A DNA stretch of 64,000 bases, from the NCBI GenBank assembly GCA_963580455.1, contig OY756972.1:11299001-11363000 (forward strand), written 5' to 3'. Shown here piece after piece: positions 36,796-49,160 of this stretch (within the stretch, counting starts at the first letter, position 1; every line of letters begins with the position of its first letter). The notes under the pieces are model-generated. The model was not told the DNA's origin, did not search any database, and was given only the letters and a program-made list of their open reading frames with translations. This stretch comes from Euonymus europaeus (Eukaryota; Streptophyta; Magnoliopsida; Celastrales; Celastraceae). A program made the position numbers and the translations under genes.

Positions 36796-37607
36796 TGAAG
36801 CTTATACTCATAAAATTTGACAAATAAGAACAATAAAAAGTGTACACCGAGCAACTTTGATGGTCCGAAGTTGTTCAACTCTCTCTATGGAGGAGCTTTT
36901 AACGGTTTTGTCCATTTGTCATAGAAAGTTTGTGTTTTGGCATCGAAATAATCTAGGAAGCTTATACTCTTAAAATTTGAAATATAAGAACAATAAAAAT
37001 TCTACACCGAGCAACTTTAATGGTCCGAAGTTGCTCAACTCTCTCAATGGAGGAGCTTTTAACGGTTTTGTCCATTTGTCATAGAAAGTTGGTGTTTTGG
37101 CATCGAAATAATCTAGGAAGCTTATACTCATAAAATTTGACATATAAGAACAATAAAAAGTGTACACCGAGCAACTTTGATGGTCCGAAGTTGTTCAAAT
37201 CTCTCTATGGAGAAGCTTTTAACGGTTTTTTCCATTTGTCATAGAAAGTTGGTGTTTTGGCATCGAAATAATCTAGGAAGCTTATACTCTTAAAATTTTA
37301 AATATAAGAACAATAAAAATTGTACACCGAGCAAGTTTGATGGTCCGAAGTTCCTCAACTCTCTCTAAGGAAGAGCTTTTAACGGTTTTATTCATTTGTC
37401 ATAGAAAGTTGGTGTGTTGGAATCGAAATAATCTTGGAAGCTTGTATTAATAAAATTTTACATAGAAGAACAATAAAAATGTACAGAGAGGAACTTTGAT
37501 GGTACGAAGTTGCTCAACTCCCTCTATGGAGGAGCTTTTAGCGGTTTTGTCCATTTGTCATAAAAGTTGGTGTTTTGGCATCGAAATAATCTATGAAGCT
37601 TATACTC
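36796..37607. repeat. Satellite monomers linking the 1,425-bp and 1,119-bp duplications
   Basis: About five monomers. They include GACAAATAAGAAC, GAAGTTGTTCAAC, AAAAATTCTACACCGAG with CTCTCAATGG, GTTGTTCAAATC and GTTCCTCAACTCTCTCTAAGG types. The same set occurs near 23,430-24,000, 26,610-27,180, 45,590-46,000, 49,130-49,660, 56,570-57,130 and 60,710-61,270. Up to about 37,255 it aligns with 45,569-46,028 at an offset of 8,773 bp. Confidence 0.8.
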
Positions 37608-38726
37608 CTAAAATTTGAAATATAAGAACAATAAAAATTGTTCACCGAGCAACTTTAATGGTCCGAAGTTGCTCAACTCTCTCTATGGAGGAACTTTTAA
37701 CGGTTTTATCCATTTATAATAGAAAGTTGGTGTTTTGGCATCGAAATAATCTAGGAAGCTTATACTCTTAAAATTTGACATATAAGAACAATAAAAATTG
37801 TACACAGAGCAACTTTGATGGTCCGAAGTTGCTCAACTCTGTCTATTGAGAAGTTTTTAACGGTTTTGTCTATTTGTCATAGAAAGTTGGTGCTTTGGCA
37901 TCGAAATAATCTAGGAAGCTTGTACTCCTAAAATTTGACATATAAAAACAATAAAAATTGTACACCGAGCAACTTTGATGGTCCGAAGTTGCTCAACTCT
38001 CTCTATGGAGGAGCTTTTAACGGTTTTATCCATTTGTCATAGAAAGTTGGTGTGTTGGAATCGAAATAATCTTGGAAGCTTGTATTAATAAAATTTTACA
38101 TAGAAGAACAACAAAAAGTGTACATAAAGGAACATTGATGGTCCGAACTTGCTCAACTCTCTCTATGGATGAGCTTTTAACGGTTTTGTCCATTTGTCAT
38201 AGAAATTTTGTGTTTTGGCATCGAAATAATTTATGAAGCTATACTCATAAAATTTGACATATAAGAACAATAAAAAGTGTACACCGAGCAACTTTGATGG
38301 TCCGAAGTTGCTCAACTCTCTCTATGGAGGAGCTTTTAACGGTTTTGTCCATTTGTCATAGAAAGTTGGTGTTTTGGCATCGGAATAATCTAGGAAGCTT
38401 ATACTCTTAAAATTTGAAATATAAGAACAATAAAAATTGTACACCGAGCAAGTTTGATGGTCCGAAGTTCCTCAACTCTCTCTAAGGAAGAGCTTTTAAC
38501 GGTTTTATTCATTTGTCATAGAAAGTTGGTGTGTTGGAATCGAAATAATCTTGGAAGCTTGTATTAATAAAATTTTACGTAGAAGAACAATAAAAAGTGT
38601 ACATAGAGGAACTTTGATGGTCCGAAGTTGCTCAACTCTCTCTATGGATGAGCTTTTAACGGTTTTGTCCATTTGTCATAGAAATTTGGTGTTTTGGCAT
38701 CGAAATAATCTATGAAGCTTATACTC
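37608..38726. repeat. 1,119-bp (7-monomer) tandem duplication, unit 1
   Basis: This aligns with 38,727-39,845 at an exact 1,119-bp offset (TATACTCCTA at 37,601 and 38,720; TCGAAATAATTTATG at 38,221 and 39,340). It contains the TTCACCGAG, CTATTGAGAAG, ATTAATAAAATTTT, no-HindIII, CGGAATAATC and CTAAGGAAG subtypes. The right edge is set by the single change from CTCCTAAAATTTGAAA to CTCATAAAATTTGACA. Confidence 0.88.
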
Positions 38727-39845
38727 CTAAAATTTGAAATATAAGAACAATAAAAATTGTTCACCGAGCAACTTTAATGGTCCGAAGTTGCTCAACTCTC
38801 TCTATGGAGGAACTTTTAACGGTTTTATCCATTTATAATAGAAAGTTGGTGTTTTGGCATCGAAATAATCTAGGAAGCTTATACTCTTAAAATTTGACAT
38901 ATAAGAACAATAAAAATTGTACACAGAGCAACTTTGATGGTCCGAAGTTGCTCAACTCTGTCTATTGAGAAGTTTTTAACGGTTTTGTCTATTTGTCATA
39001 GAAAGTTGGTGCTTTGGCATCGAAATAATCTAGGAAGCTTGTACTCCTAAAATTTGACATATAAAAACAATAAAAATTGTACACCGAGCAACTTTGATGG
39101 TCCGAAGTTGCTCAACTCTCTCTATGGAGGAGCTTTTAACGGTTTTATCCATTTGTCATAGAAAGTTGGTGTGTTGGAATCGAAATAATCTTGGAAGCTT
39201 GTATTAATAAAATTTTACATAGAAGAACAACAAAAAGTGTACATAAAGGAACATTGATGGTCCGAACTTGCTCAACTCTCTCTATGGATGAGCTTTTAAC
39301 GGTTTTGTCCATTTGTCATAGAAATTTTGTGTTTTGGCATCGAAATAATTTATGAAGCTATACTCATAAAATTTGACATATAAGAACAATAAAAAGTGTA
39401 CACCGAGCAACTTTGATGGTCCGAAGTTGCTCAACTCTCTCTATGGAGGAGCTTTTAACGGTTTTGTCCATTTGTCATAGAAAGTTGGTGTTTTGGCATC
39501 GGAATAATCTAGGAAGCTTATACTCTTAAAATTTGAAATATAAGAACAATAAAAATTGTACACCGAGCAAGTTTGATGGTCCGAAGTTCCTCAACTCTCT
39601 CTAAGGAAGAGCTTTTAACGGTTTTATTCATTTGTCATAGAAAGTTGGTGTGTTGGAATCGAAATAATCTTGGAAGCTTGTATTAATAAAATTTTACGTA
39701 GAAGAACAATAAAAAGTGTACATAGAGGAACTTTGATGGTCCGAAGTTGCTCAACTCTCTCTATGGATGAGCTTTTAACGGTTTTGTCCATTTGTCATAG
39801 AAATTTGGTGTTTTGGCATCGAAATAATCTATGAAGCTTATACTC
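38727..39845. repeat. 1,119-bp (7-monomer) tandem duplication, unit 2
   Basis: This appears identical to unit 1 in the stretches compared. Its last part, from about 39,480, also aligns with 27,047 onward, where the second version of the 10-kb region begins. The duplication boundary thus sits inside the larger segmental homology. Confidence 0.88.
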
Positions 39846-40153
39846 ATAAAATTTGACATATAAGAACAATAAAAAGTGTACACCGAGATACTTTGATGGT
39901 CCGAAGTTGCTCAACTCTCTCTATGGAGCAGCTTTTAACGGTTTTGTCCATTTGTCATAGAAAGTTGGTGTTTTGGCATCGAAATAATCTAGGAAGCTTA
40001 TACTCTTAAAATTTGACATATAAGAACAATAAAAATTGTACACAGAGCAACTTTGATGGTCCGAAGTTGCTCAACTCTCTCTATTGAGAAGTTTTTAACG
40101 GTTTTGTCTATTTGTCATAGAAAGTTGGTGCTTTGGCATCGAAATAATCTAGG

Positions 40154-42388
40154 AAGCTTGTACTGTTAAAATTTGACATATAAAAACAATAAAAATTGTA
40201 CACCGAGCAACTTTGATGGTCCGAAGTTGCTCAACTCTCTCTATGGAGGAGCTTTTAACGGTTTTATCCATTTGTCATAGAAAGTTGGTGTGTTGGAATC
40301 GAAATAATCTTGGAAGCTTGTATTAATAAAATTTTACATAGAAGAACAACAAAAAGTGTACATAAAGGAACTTTGATGGTCCGAACTTGCTCAACTCTCT
40401 CTATGGATGAGCTTTTAACGTTTTTGTCCATTTGTCATAGAAATTTTGTGTTTTGGCATCGAAATAATCTATGAAGCTATACTCATAAAATTTGACATAT
40501 AAGAACAATAAAAAGTGGACACCGAGCAACTTTGATGGTCCGAAGTTGCTCAACTCTCTCTATGGAGGAGCTTTTAACGGTTTTGTCCATTTGTCATAGA
40601 AAGTTGGTGTTTTGGCATCGGAATAATCTAGGAAGCTTATACTCTTAAAATTTGACATATAAGAACAATAAAAATTGTACACCGAGCAACTTTAATGGTC
40701 CGAAGTTGCTCAACTCTCTCTATGGAAGAGCATTTAACGGTTTTATCCATTTGTCATAGAAAGTTGGTGTTTTGGAATCGAAATAATCTTGGAAGCTTGT
40801 ATTAATAAAATTTTACATAGAAGAACAATAAAAATGTACAGAGAGGAACTTTGATGGTACGAAGTTGCTCAACTCCCTCTATGGAGGAGCTTTTAGCGGT
40901 TTTGTCCATTTGTCATAAAAGTTGGTGTTTTGGCATCGAAATAATCTATGAAGCTTATACTCATAAAATTTGACATATAAGAACAATAAAAAGTGTATAC
41001 CGAGCAACTTTGATGGTCCGAAGTTGCTCAACGCTCTTTATGGAGGAGCTTTTAACAGTTTTGTCCATTTGTCATAGGAAGTTGGTGTTTTGGCATCAAA
41101 ATAATCTAGGAAGCTTATACTCTTAAAATTTGACATATAAGAACAATAAAAATTGTACACCGAGCAAGTTTGATGGTTCGAAGTTGCTCAACTCTCTCTA
41201 TGGAGGAGCTTTTAACGGTTTTGTCCATTTGTCATAGAAAGTTGGTGTTTTAGCATCGAAATAATCTAGGAAGCTTATACTCTTAAAATTTGACATATAA
41301 GAACAATAAAAATTGTACACCGAGCAAGTTTGATGGTTCGAAGTTGCTCAACTCTCTCTATGGAGAAGGTTTTAACGGTTTAGTCCGATTGTCATAGAAA
41401 GTTGGTGTTTTGGCATCGAAATAATCTAGGAAGCTTATACTCTTAAAATTTGACATATAAGAACAATAAAAATTGTACACCGAGCAACTTTGATGGTCCG
41501 TAGTTGCTCAACTCTCTCTATGGAGGAGCTTTTAACGGTTTTATCCATTTGTCATAGAAAGTTGGTATGTTGGAATCGAAATAATCTTGGAAGCATGTAT
41601 TAATAAAATTTTACATAGAAGAACAATAAAAAGTATACATAAAGGAACTTTGATGGTCCGAAGTTGCTCAACTCTCTCTATGGATGAGCTTTTAACGGTT
41701 TTGTCCATTTGTCATAGAATTTGTGTGTTTTGTCATCGAAATAATCTATGAAGCTTATACTCATAAAATTTGACATATAAGAACAATAAAAAGTGTACAC
41801 TGAGCAACTTTGATGGTCCGAAGTTGCTCAACTCTCTCTATGGAGGAGCTTTTAACGGTTTTGTCCATTTGTCATAGAAAGTTGGTGTTTTGGCATCGAA
41901 ATAATCTAGGAAGCTTATACTCTTAAAATTTGACATATAAGAACAATAAAAATTGTACACCGAGCAACTTTGATGGTCCGAAGTTGCTCAACTCTCTCTA
42001 TGGAAGGGCATTTAACGGTTTTATCCATTTGTCATAGAAAGTTGGTGTTTTGGAATCGAAATAATCTTGGAAGCTTGTATGAATAAAATTTTACATAGAA
42101 GAACAATAAAAATGTACAGAGAGGAACTTTGATCGTCCGAAGTTGCTCAACTCCTTCTATGGAGGAGCTTTTAGCGGTTTTATCCATTTGTCATAAAAGT
42201 TGGTGTTTTGGCATCGAAATAATCTATGAAGCTTATACTCATAAAATTTGACATATAAGAACAATAAAAAGTGTATACCGAGCAACTTTGATGGTCCGAA
42301 GTTGCTCAACGCTCTTTATGGAGGAGCTTTTAACGGTTTTGTCCATTTGTCATAGAAAGTTGGTGTTTTGGCATCGAAATAATCTAGG
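40154..42388. repeat. 14-monomer HOR (2,235 bp), copy 4
   Basis: It begins at AAGCTTGTACTGTT and has the same 14-monomer order as copies 1-3. Private marks include AACGTTTTTGTCC near 40,418. It shares CCGTAGTTGC (near 41,499) with copies 1 and 2 but has GTTGGTG where they have GTTGATG. Confidence 0.88.
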
Positions 42389-44507
42389 AAGCTTGTACTG
42401 TTAAAATTTGACATATAAAAACAATAAAAATTGTACACCGAGCAAGTTTGATGGTCCGAAGTTGCTCAACTCTCTCTATGGAGGAGCTTTTAACGGTTTT
42501 ATCCATTTGTCATAGAAAGTTGGTGTGTTGGAATCGAAATAATCTTGGAAGCTTGTATTAATAAAATTTTACATAGAAGAACAACAAAAAGTGTACATAA
42601 AGGAACTTTGATGGTCCGAACTTGCTCAACTCTCTCTATGGATGAGCTTTTAACGGTTTTGTCCATTTGTCATAGAAATTTTGTATTTTGGCATCGAAAT
42701 AATCTATGAAGCTATACTCATAAAATTTGACATATAAGAACAATAAAAAGTGGACACCGAGCAACTTTGATGGTCCGAAGTTGCTCAACTCTCTCTATGG
42801 AGGAGCTTTTAACGGTTTTGTCCATTTGTCATAGAAAGTTGGTGTTTTGGCATCGGAATAATCTAGGAAGCTTATACTCTTAAAATTTGACATATAAGAA
42901 CAATAAAAATTGTACACCGAGCAACTTTAATGGTCCGAAGTTGCTCAACTCTCTCTATGGAAGAGCATTTAACGGTTTTATCCATTTGTCATAGAAAGTT
43001 GGTGTTTTGGAATCGAAATAATCTTGGAAGCTTGTATTAATAAAATTTTACATAGAAGAACAATAAAAATGTACAGAGAGGAACTTTGATGGTACGAAGT
43101 TGCTCAACTCCCTCTATGGAGGAGCTTTTAGCGGTTTTGTCCATTTGTCATAAAAGTTGGTGTTTTGGCATCGAAATAATCTATGAAGCTTATACTCATA
43201 AAATTTGACATATAAGAACAATAAAAAGTGTATACCGAGCAACTTTGATGGTCCGAAGTTGCTCAACGCTCTTTATGGAGGAGCTTTTAACAGTTTTGTC
43301 CATTTGTCATAGGAAGTTGGTGTTTTGGCATCAAAATAATCTAGGAAGCTTATACTCTTAAAATTTGACATATAAGAACAATAAAAATTGTACACCGAGC
43401 AAGTTTGATGGTTCGAAGTTGCTCAACTCTCTCTATGGAGGAGCTTTTAACGGTTTTGTCCATTTGTCATAGAAAGTTGGTGTTTTAGCATCGAAATAAT
43501 CTAGGAAGCTTATACTCTTAAAATTTGACATATAAGAACAATAAAAATTGTACACCGAGCAAGTTTGATGGTTCGAAGTTGCTCAACTCTCTCTATGGAG
43601 AAGGTTTTAACGGTTTAGTCCGATTGTCATAGAAAGTTGGTGTTTTGGCATCGAAATAATCTAGGAAGCTTATACTCTTAAAATTTGACATATAAGAACA
43701 ATAAAAATTGTACACCGAGCAACTTTGATGGTCCGAAGTTGCTCAACTCTCTCTATGGAGGAGCTTTTAACGGTTTTATCCATTTGTCATAGAAAGTTGG
43801 TATGTTGGAATCGAAATAATCTTGGAAGCATGTATTAATAAAATTTTACATAGAAGAACAATAAAAAGTATACATAAAGGAACTTTGATGGTCCGAAGTT
43901 GCTCAACTCTCTCTATGGATGAGCTTTTAACGGTTTTGTCCATTTGTCATAGAATTTGTGTGTTTTGTCATCGAAATAATCTATGAAGCTTATACTCATA
44001 AAATTTGACATATAAGAACAATAAAAAGTGTACACTGAGCAACTTTGATGGTCCGAAGTTGCTCAACTCTCTCTATGGAGGAGCTTTTAACGGTTTTGTC
44101 CATTTGTCATAGAAAGTTGGTGTTTTGGCATCGAAATAATCTAGGAAGCTTATACTCTTAAAATTTGACATATAAGAACAATAAAAATTGTACACCGAGC
44201 AACTTTGATGGTCCGAAGTTGCTCAACTCTCTCTATGGAAGGGCATTTAACGGTTTTTTCCATTTGTCATAGAAAGTTGGTGTTTTGGAATCGAAATAAT
44301 CTTGGAAGCTTGTATGAATAAAATTTTACATAGAAGAACAATAAAAATGTACAGAGAGGAACTTTGATCGTCCGAAGTTGCTCAACTCCTTCTATGGAGG
44401 AGCTTTTAGCGGTTTTATCCATTTGTCATAAAAGTTGGTGTTTTGGCATCGAAATAATCTATGAAGCTTATACTCATAAAATTTGACATATAAGAACAAT
44501 AAAAATT
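42389..44507. repeat. 14-monomer HOR (2,235 bp), copy 5, truncated
   Basis: This resembles copy 3 most closely: both have CCGAAGTTGC and GTTGGTG at the diagnostic sites, and both are truncated at the same base of the unit. A private change is TTTTTTCCATTT near 44,255 in place of TTTTATCC. Confidence 0.86.
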
Positions 44508-46028
44508 GTTCACCGAGCAATTTTAATGGTCCGAAGTTGCTCAACTCTCTCTATGGAGGAGCTTTTAACGGTTTTATCCATTTATAATAGAAAGTTGGTG
44601 TTTTGGCATCGAAATAATCTAGGAAGCTTATACTCTTAAAATTTGACATATAAGAACAATAAAAATTGTACACAGAGCAACTTTGATGGTCCGAAGTTGC
44701 TCAACTCTCTCTATTGAGAAGTTTTTAACGGTTTTGTCTATTTGTAATAGAAAGTTGGTGCTTTGCCATCGAAATAATCTAGGAAGCTTGTACTCTTAAA
44801 ATTTGACATATAAAAACAATAAAAATTGTACACCGAGCAACTTTGATGTTCCGAAGTTGCTCAACTCTCTCTATGGAGGAGCTTTTAACGGTTTTATCCA
44901 TTTGTCATAGAAAGTTGGTGTGTTGGAATCGGAATAATCTTGGAAGCATGTATTAATAAAATTTTACATAGAAGAACAACAAAAAGTTTACATAAAGTAA
45001 CTTTGATTGTCCGAAGTTGCTCAACTCTCTCTATGGATGAGCTCTTAACGGTTTTGTCCATTTGTCACAGAAATTTTGTGTTTTGGCATCGAAATAATCT
45101 ATGAAGCTTATACTCATAAAATTTGACATATAAGAACAATAAAAAGTGTACATTGAGCAACTTTGATGGTCCGAAATTGCTCAACTCTCTCTATGGACGA
45201 ACTTTTAACGGTTTTTTCCATTTCTCATAGAAAGTTGTTGTTTTGGTCTAGGAAGCTTATACTCTTAAAATTTGACATATAAGAACAATAAAAATTGTAC
45301 ACCGAGCAACTTTGATCGTCCGAAATTGCTCAACTCTCTCTATGGAAGAGCTTTTAACGGTTTTATCCATTTGTCATAGAAAGTCGGAGTTTTGGAATCG
45401 AAATAATCTTGGAAGCTTGTATTAATAAAATTTTACATAGAAGAACAATAAAAATGTACATAGAGGAACTTTGATGGTCCGAAGTTGCTCAACTCCCTCT
45501 ATGGAGGAGCTTTTAGAGGTTTTATCCATTTGTCATAAAAGTTGGTGTTTTGGCATCGAAATAATCTATGAAGCTTATACTCATAAAATTTGACAAATAA
45601 GAACAATAAAAAGTGTACACCGAGCAACTTTGATGGTCCGAAGTTGTTCAACTCTCTCTACGGAGGAGCTTTTAACGGTTTTGTCCATTTGTCATAGAAA
45701 GTTTGTGTTTTGGCATCGAAATAATCTAGGAAGCTTATACTCTTAAAATTTGAAATATAAGAACAATAAAAATTCTACACCGAGCAACATTAATGGTCCG
45801 AAGTTGCTCAACTCTCTCAATGGAGGAGCTTTTAACGGTTTTGTCCATTTGTCATAGAAAGTTGGTGTTTTGGCATCGAAATAATCTAGGAAGCTTATAC
45901 TCATAAAATTTGACATATAAGAACAATAAAAAGTGTACACCGAGCAACTTTGATGGTCCGAAGTTGTTCAAATCTCTCTATGGAGAAGCTTTTAACGGTT
46001 TTTTCTATTTGTCATAGAAAGTTGGTGT

Positions 46029-47199
46029 GTTGGAATCGAAATAATCTTGGAAGCTTGTATTAATAAAATTTTACATAGAAGAACAACAAAAAGTGTACAT
46101 AAAGGAACATTGATGGTCCGAACTTGCTCAACTCTCTCTATGGATGAGCTTTTAACGGTTTTGTCCATTTGTCATAGAAATTTTGTGTTTTGGCATCGAA
46201 ATAATTTATGAAGCTATACTCATAAAATTTGACATATAAGAACAATAAAAAGTGTACACCGAGCAACTTTGATGGTCCGAAGTTGCTCAACTCTCTCTAT
46301 GGAGGAGCTTTTAACGGTTTTGTCCATTTGTCATAGAAAGTTGGTGTTTTGGCATCGGAATAATCTAGGAAGCTTATACTCTTAAAATTTGAAATATAAG
46401 AACAATAAAAATTGTACACCGAGCAAGTTTGATGGTCCGAAGTTCCTCAACTCTCTCTAAGGAAGAGCTTTTAACGGTTTTATTCATTTGTCATAGAAAG
46501 TTGGTGTGTTGGAATCGAAATAATCTTGGAAGCTTGTATTAATAAAATTTTACGTAGAAGAACAATAAAAAGTGTACATAGAGGAACTTTGATGGTCCGA
46601 AGTTGCTCAACTCTCTCTATGGATGAGCTTTTAACGGTTTTGTCCATTTGTCATAGAAATTTGGTGTTTTGGCATCGAAATAATCTATGAAGCTTATACT
46701 CATAAAATTTGACATATAAGAACAATAAAAAGTGTACACCGAGATACTTTGATGGTCCGAAGTTGCTCAACTCTCTCTATGGAGCAGCTTTTAACGGTTT
46801 TGTCCATTTGTCATAGAAAGTTGGTGTTTTGGCATCGAAATAATCTAGGAAGCTTATACTCTTAAAATTTGACATATAAAAACAATAAAAATTGTACACC
46901 GAGCAACTTTGATGGTCCAAAGTTGCTCAACTCTCTCTATGGAGGAGCTTTTAACGGTTTTATCCATTTGTCATAGAAATTTTGTGTTTTGGCATCGAAA
47001 TAATTTATGAAGCTATACTCATAAAATTTGACATATAAGAACAATAAAAAGTGTACACCGAGCAACTTTGATGGTCCGAAGTTGCTCAACTCTCTCTATG
47101 GAGGAGCTTTTAACGGTTTTGTCCATTTGTCATAGAAAGTTGGTGTTTTGGCATCGGAATAATCTAGGAAGCTTATACTCTTAAAATTTGACATATAAA
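46029..47199. repeat. Mosaic segment related to 39,170-40,020
   Basis: From about 46,029 to 46,880 this aligns with 39,170-40,024 at an offset of 6,856 bp (AATTTATG at 46,203 and 39,347). It then switches to ATATAAAAACAATAAAAATTG monomers. Near 46,970 a chimeric monomer joins TTTTATCCATTTGTC of one subtype to GAAATTTTGTG of another, removing the monomer normally between them. Confidence 0.75.
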
Positions 47200-49160
47200 A
47201 ACAATAAAAATTGTACACCGAGCAACTTTGATGGTCCGAAGTTGCTCAACTCTCTCTATGGAGGAGCTTTTAACGGTTTTATCCATTTGTCATAGAAAGT
47301 TGGTGTGTTGGAATCGAAATAATCTTGGAAGCTTGTATTAATAAAATTTTACATAGAAGAACAACAAAAAGTGTACATAAAGGAACTTTGATGGTCCGAA
47401 CTTGCTCAACTCTCTCTATGGATGAGCTTTTAACGGTTTTGTCCATTTGTCATAGAAATTTTGTGTTTTGGCATCGAAATAATCTATGAAGCTATACTCA
47501 TAAAATTTGACATATAAGAACAATAAAAAGTGTACACCGAGCAACTTTGATGGTCCGAAGTTGCTCAACTCTCTCTATGGAGGAGCTTTTAACGGTTTTG
47601 TCCATTTGTCATAGAAAGTTGGTGTTTTGGCATCGGAATAATCTAGGAAGCTTATACTCTTAAAATTTGACATATAAGAACAATAAAAATTGTACACCGA
47701 GCAACTTTCTTGGTCCGAAGTTGCTCAACTCTCTCTATGGAAGAGCATTTAACGGTTTTATCCATTTGTCATAGAAAGTTGGTGTGTTGGAATCGAAATA
47801 ATCTTGGAAGCTTGTATTAATAAAATTTTACATAGAAGAACAACAAAAAGTGTACATAAAGGAACTTTGATGGTCCGAACTTGCTCAACTCTCTCTATGG
47901 ATGAGCTTTTAACGGTTTTGTCCATTTGTCATAGAAATTTTGTGTTTTGGCATCGAAATAATCTATGAAGCTATACTCATAAAATTTGACATATAAGAAC
48001 AATAAAAAGTGTACACCGAGCAACTTTGATGGTCCGAAGTTGCTCAACTCTCTCTATGGAGGAGCTTTTAACGGTTTTGTCCATTTGTCATAGAAAGTTG
48101 GTGTTTTGGCATCGGAATAATCTAGGAAGCTTATACTCTTAAAATTTGACATATAAGAACAATAAAAATTGTACACCGAGCAACTTTGATGGTCCGAAGT
48201 TGCTCAACTCTCTCTATGGAAGAGCATTTAACGGTTTTATCCATTTGTCATAGAAAGTTGGTGTTTTGGAATCGAAATAATCTTGGAAGCTTGTATTAAT
48301 AAAATTTTACATAGAAGAACAATAAAAATGTACAGAGAGGAACTTTGATGGTACGAAGTTGCTCAACTCCCTCTATGGAGGAGCTTTTAGCGGTTTTGTC
48401 CATTTGTCATAAAAGTTGGTGTTTTGGCATCGAAATAATCTATGAAGCTTATACTCCTAAAATTTGACATATAAGAACAATAAAAAGTGTATACCGAGCA
48501 ACTTTGATGGTCCGAAGTTGCTCAACGCTCTCTATGGAGGAACTTTTAACGGTTTTATCCATTTGTCATAGAAAGTTGGTGTTTTGGCATCAAAATAATC
48601 TAGGAAGCTTATACTCCTAAAATTTGAAATATAAGAACAATAAAAATTGTTCACCGAGCAACTTTAATGGTCCGAAGTTGCTCAACTCTCTCTATGGAGG
48701 AACTTTTAACGGTTTTATCCATTTATAATAGAAAGTTGGTGCTTTGGCATCGAAATAATCTAGGAAGCTTGTACTCCTAAAATTTGACATATAAAAACAA
48801 TAAAAATTGTACACCGAGCAACTTTGATGGTCCGAAGTTGCTCAACTCTCTCTATGGAGGAGCTTTTAACGGTTTTATCCATTTGTCATAGAAAGTTGGT
48901 GCTTTGGCATCGAAATAATCTTGGAAGCTTGTATTAATAAAATTTTACATAGAAGAACAACAAAAAGTGTACATAAAGGAACATTGATGGTCCGAACTTG
49001 CTCAACTCTCTCTATGGATGAGCTTTTAACGGTTTTGTCCATTTGTCATAGAAATTTTGTGTTTTGGCATCGAAATAATTTATGAAGCTATACTCATAAA
49101 ATTTGACATATAAGAACAATAAAAAGTGTACACCGAGCAACTTTGATGGTCCGAAGTTGT
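47200..49160. repeat. 22-monomer HOR (3,513 bp offset), copy 1
   Basis: This aligns with 50,713-52,673 at an offset of 3,513 bp (GCAACTTTCTTGG at 47,701 and 51,214; GGTGCTTTGGCATCG chimera near 48,890 and 52,402). Within it, ATTAATAAAATTTT monomers occur at 47,335, 47,814 and 48,293, a 479-bp rhythm. The match ends where this copy reads GAAGTTGTTCAAC and the other reads GAAGTTGCTCAAC. Confidence 0.8.

Larger units (their letters stand above)
39480..46028. repeat. Contracted second version of 27,047-37,255
   Basis: The left part aligns with 27,047 onward at an offset of 12,433 bp, the middle with 29,956-35,370 at 10,198 bp, and the right part with 36,796-37,255 at 8,773 bp. The total loss of 3,660 bp equals 2,235 + 1,425, one HOR copy plus one module copy. 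It holds two 2,235-bp copies (40,154-42,388 and 42,389-44,507, the second truncated) and one module (44,508-45,568). The same truncation junction is present in both versions, so they descend from one ancestral segment. Confidence 0.87.
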
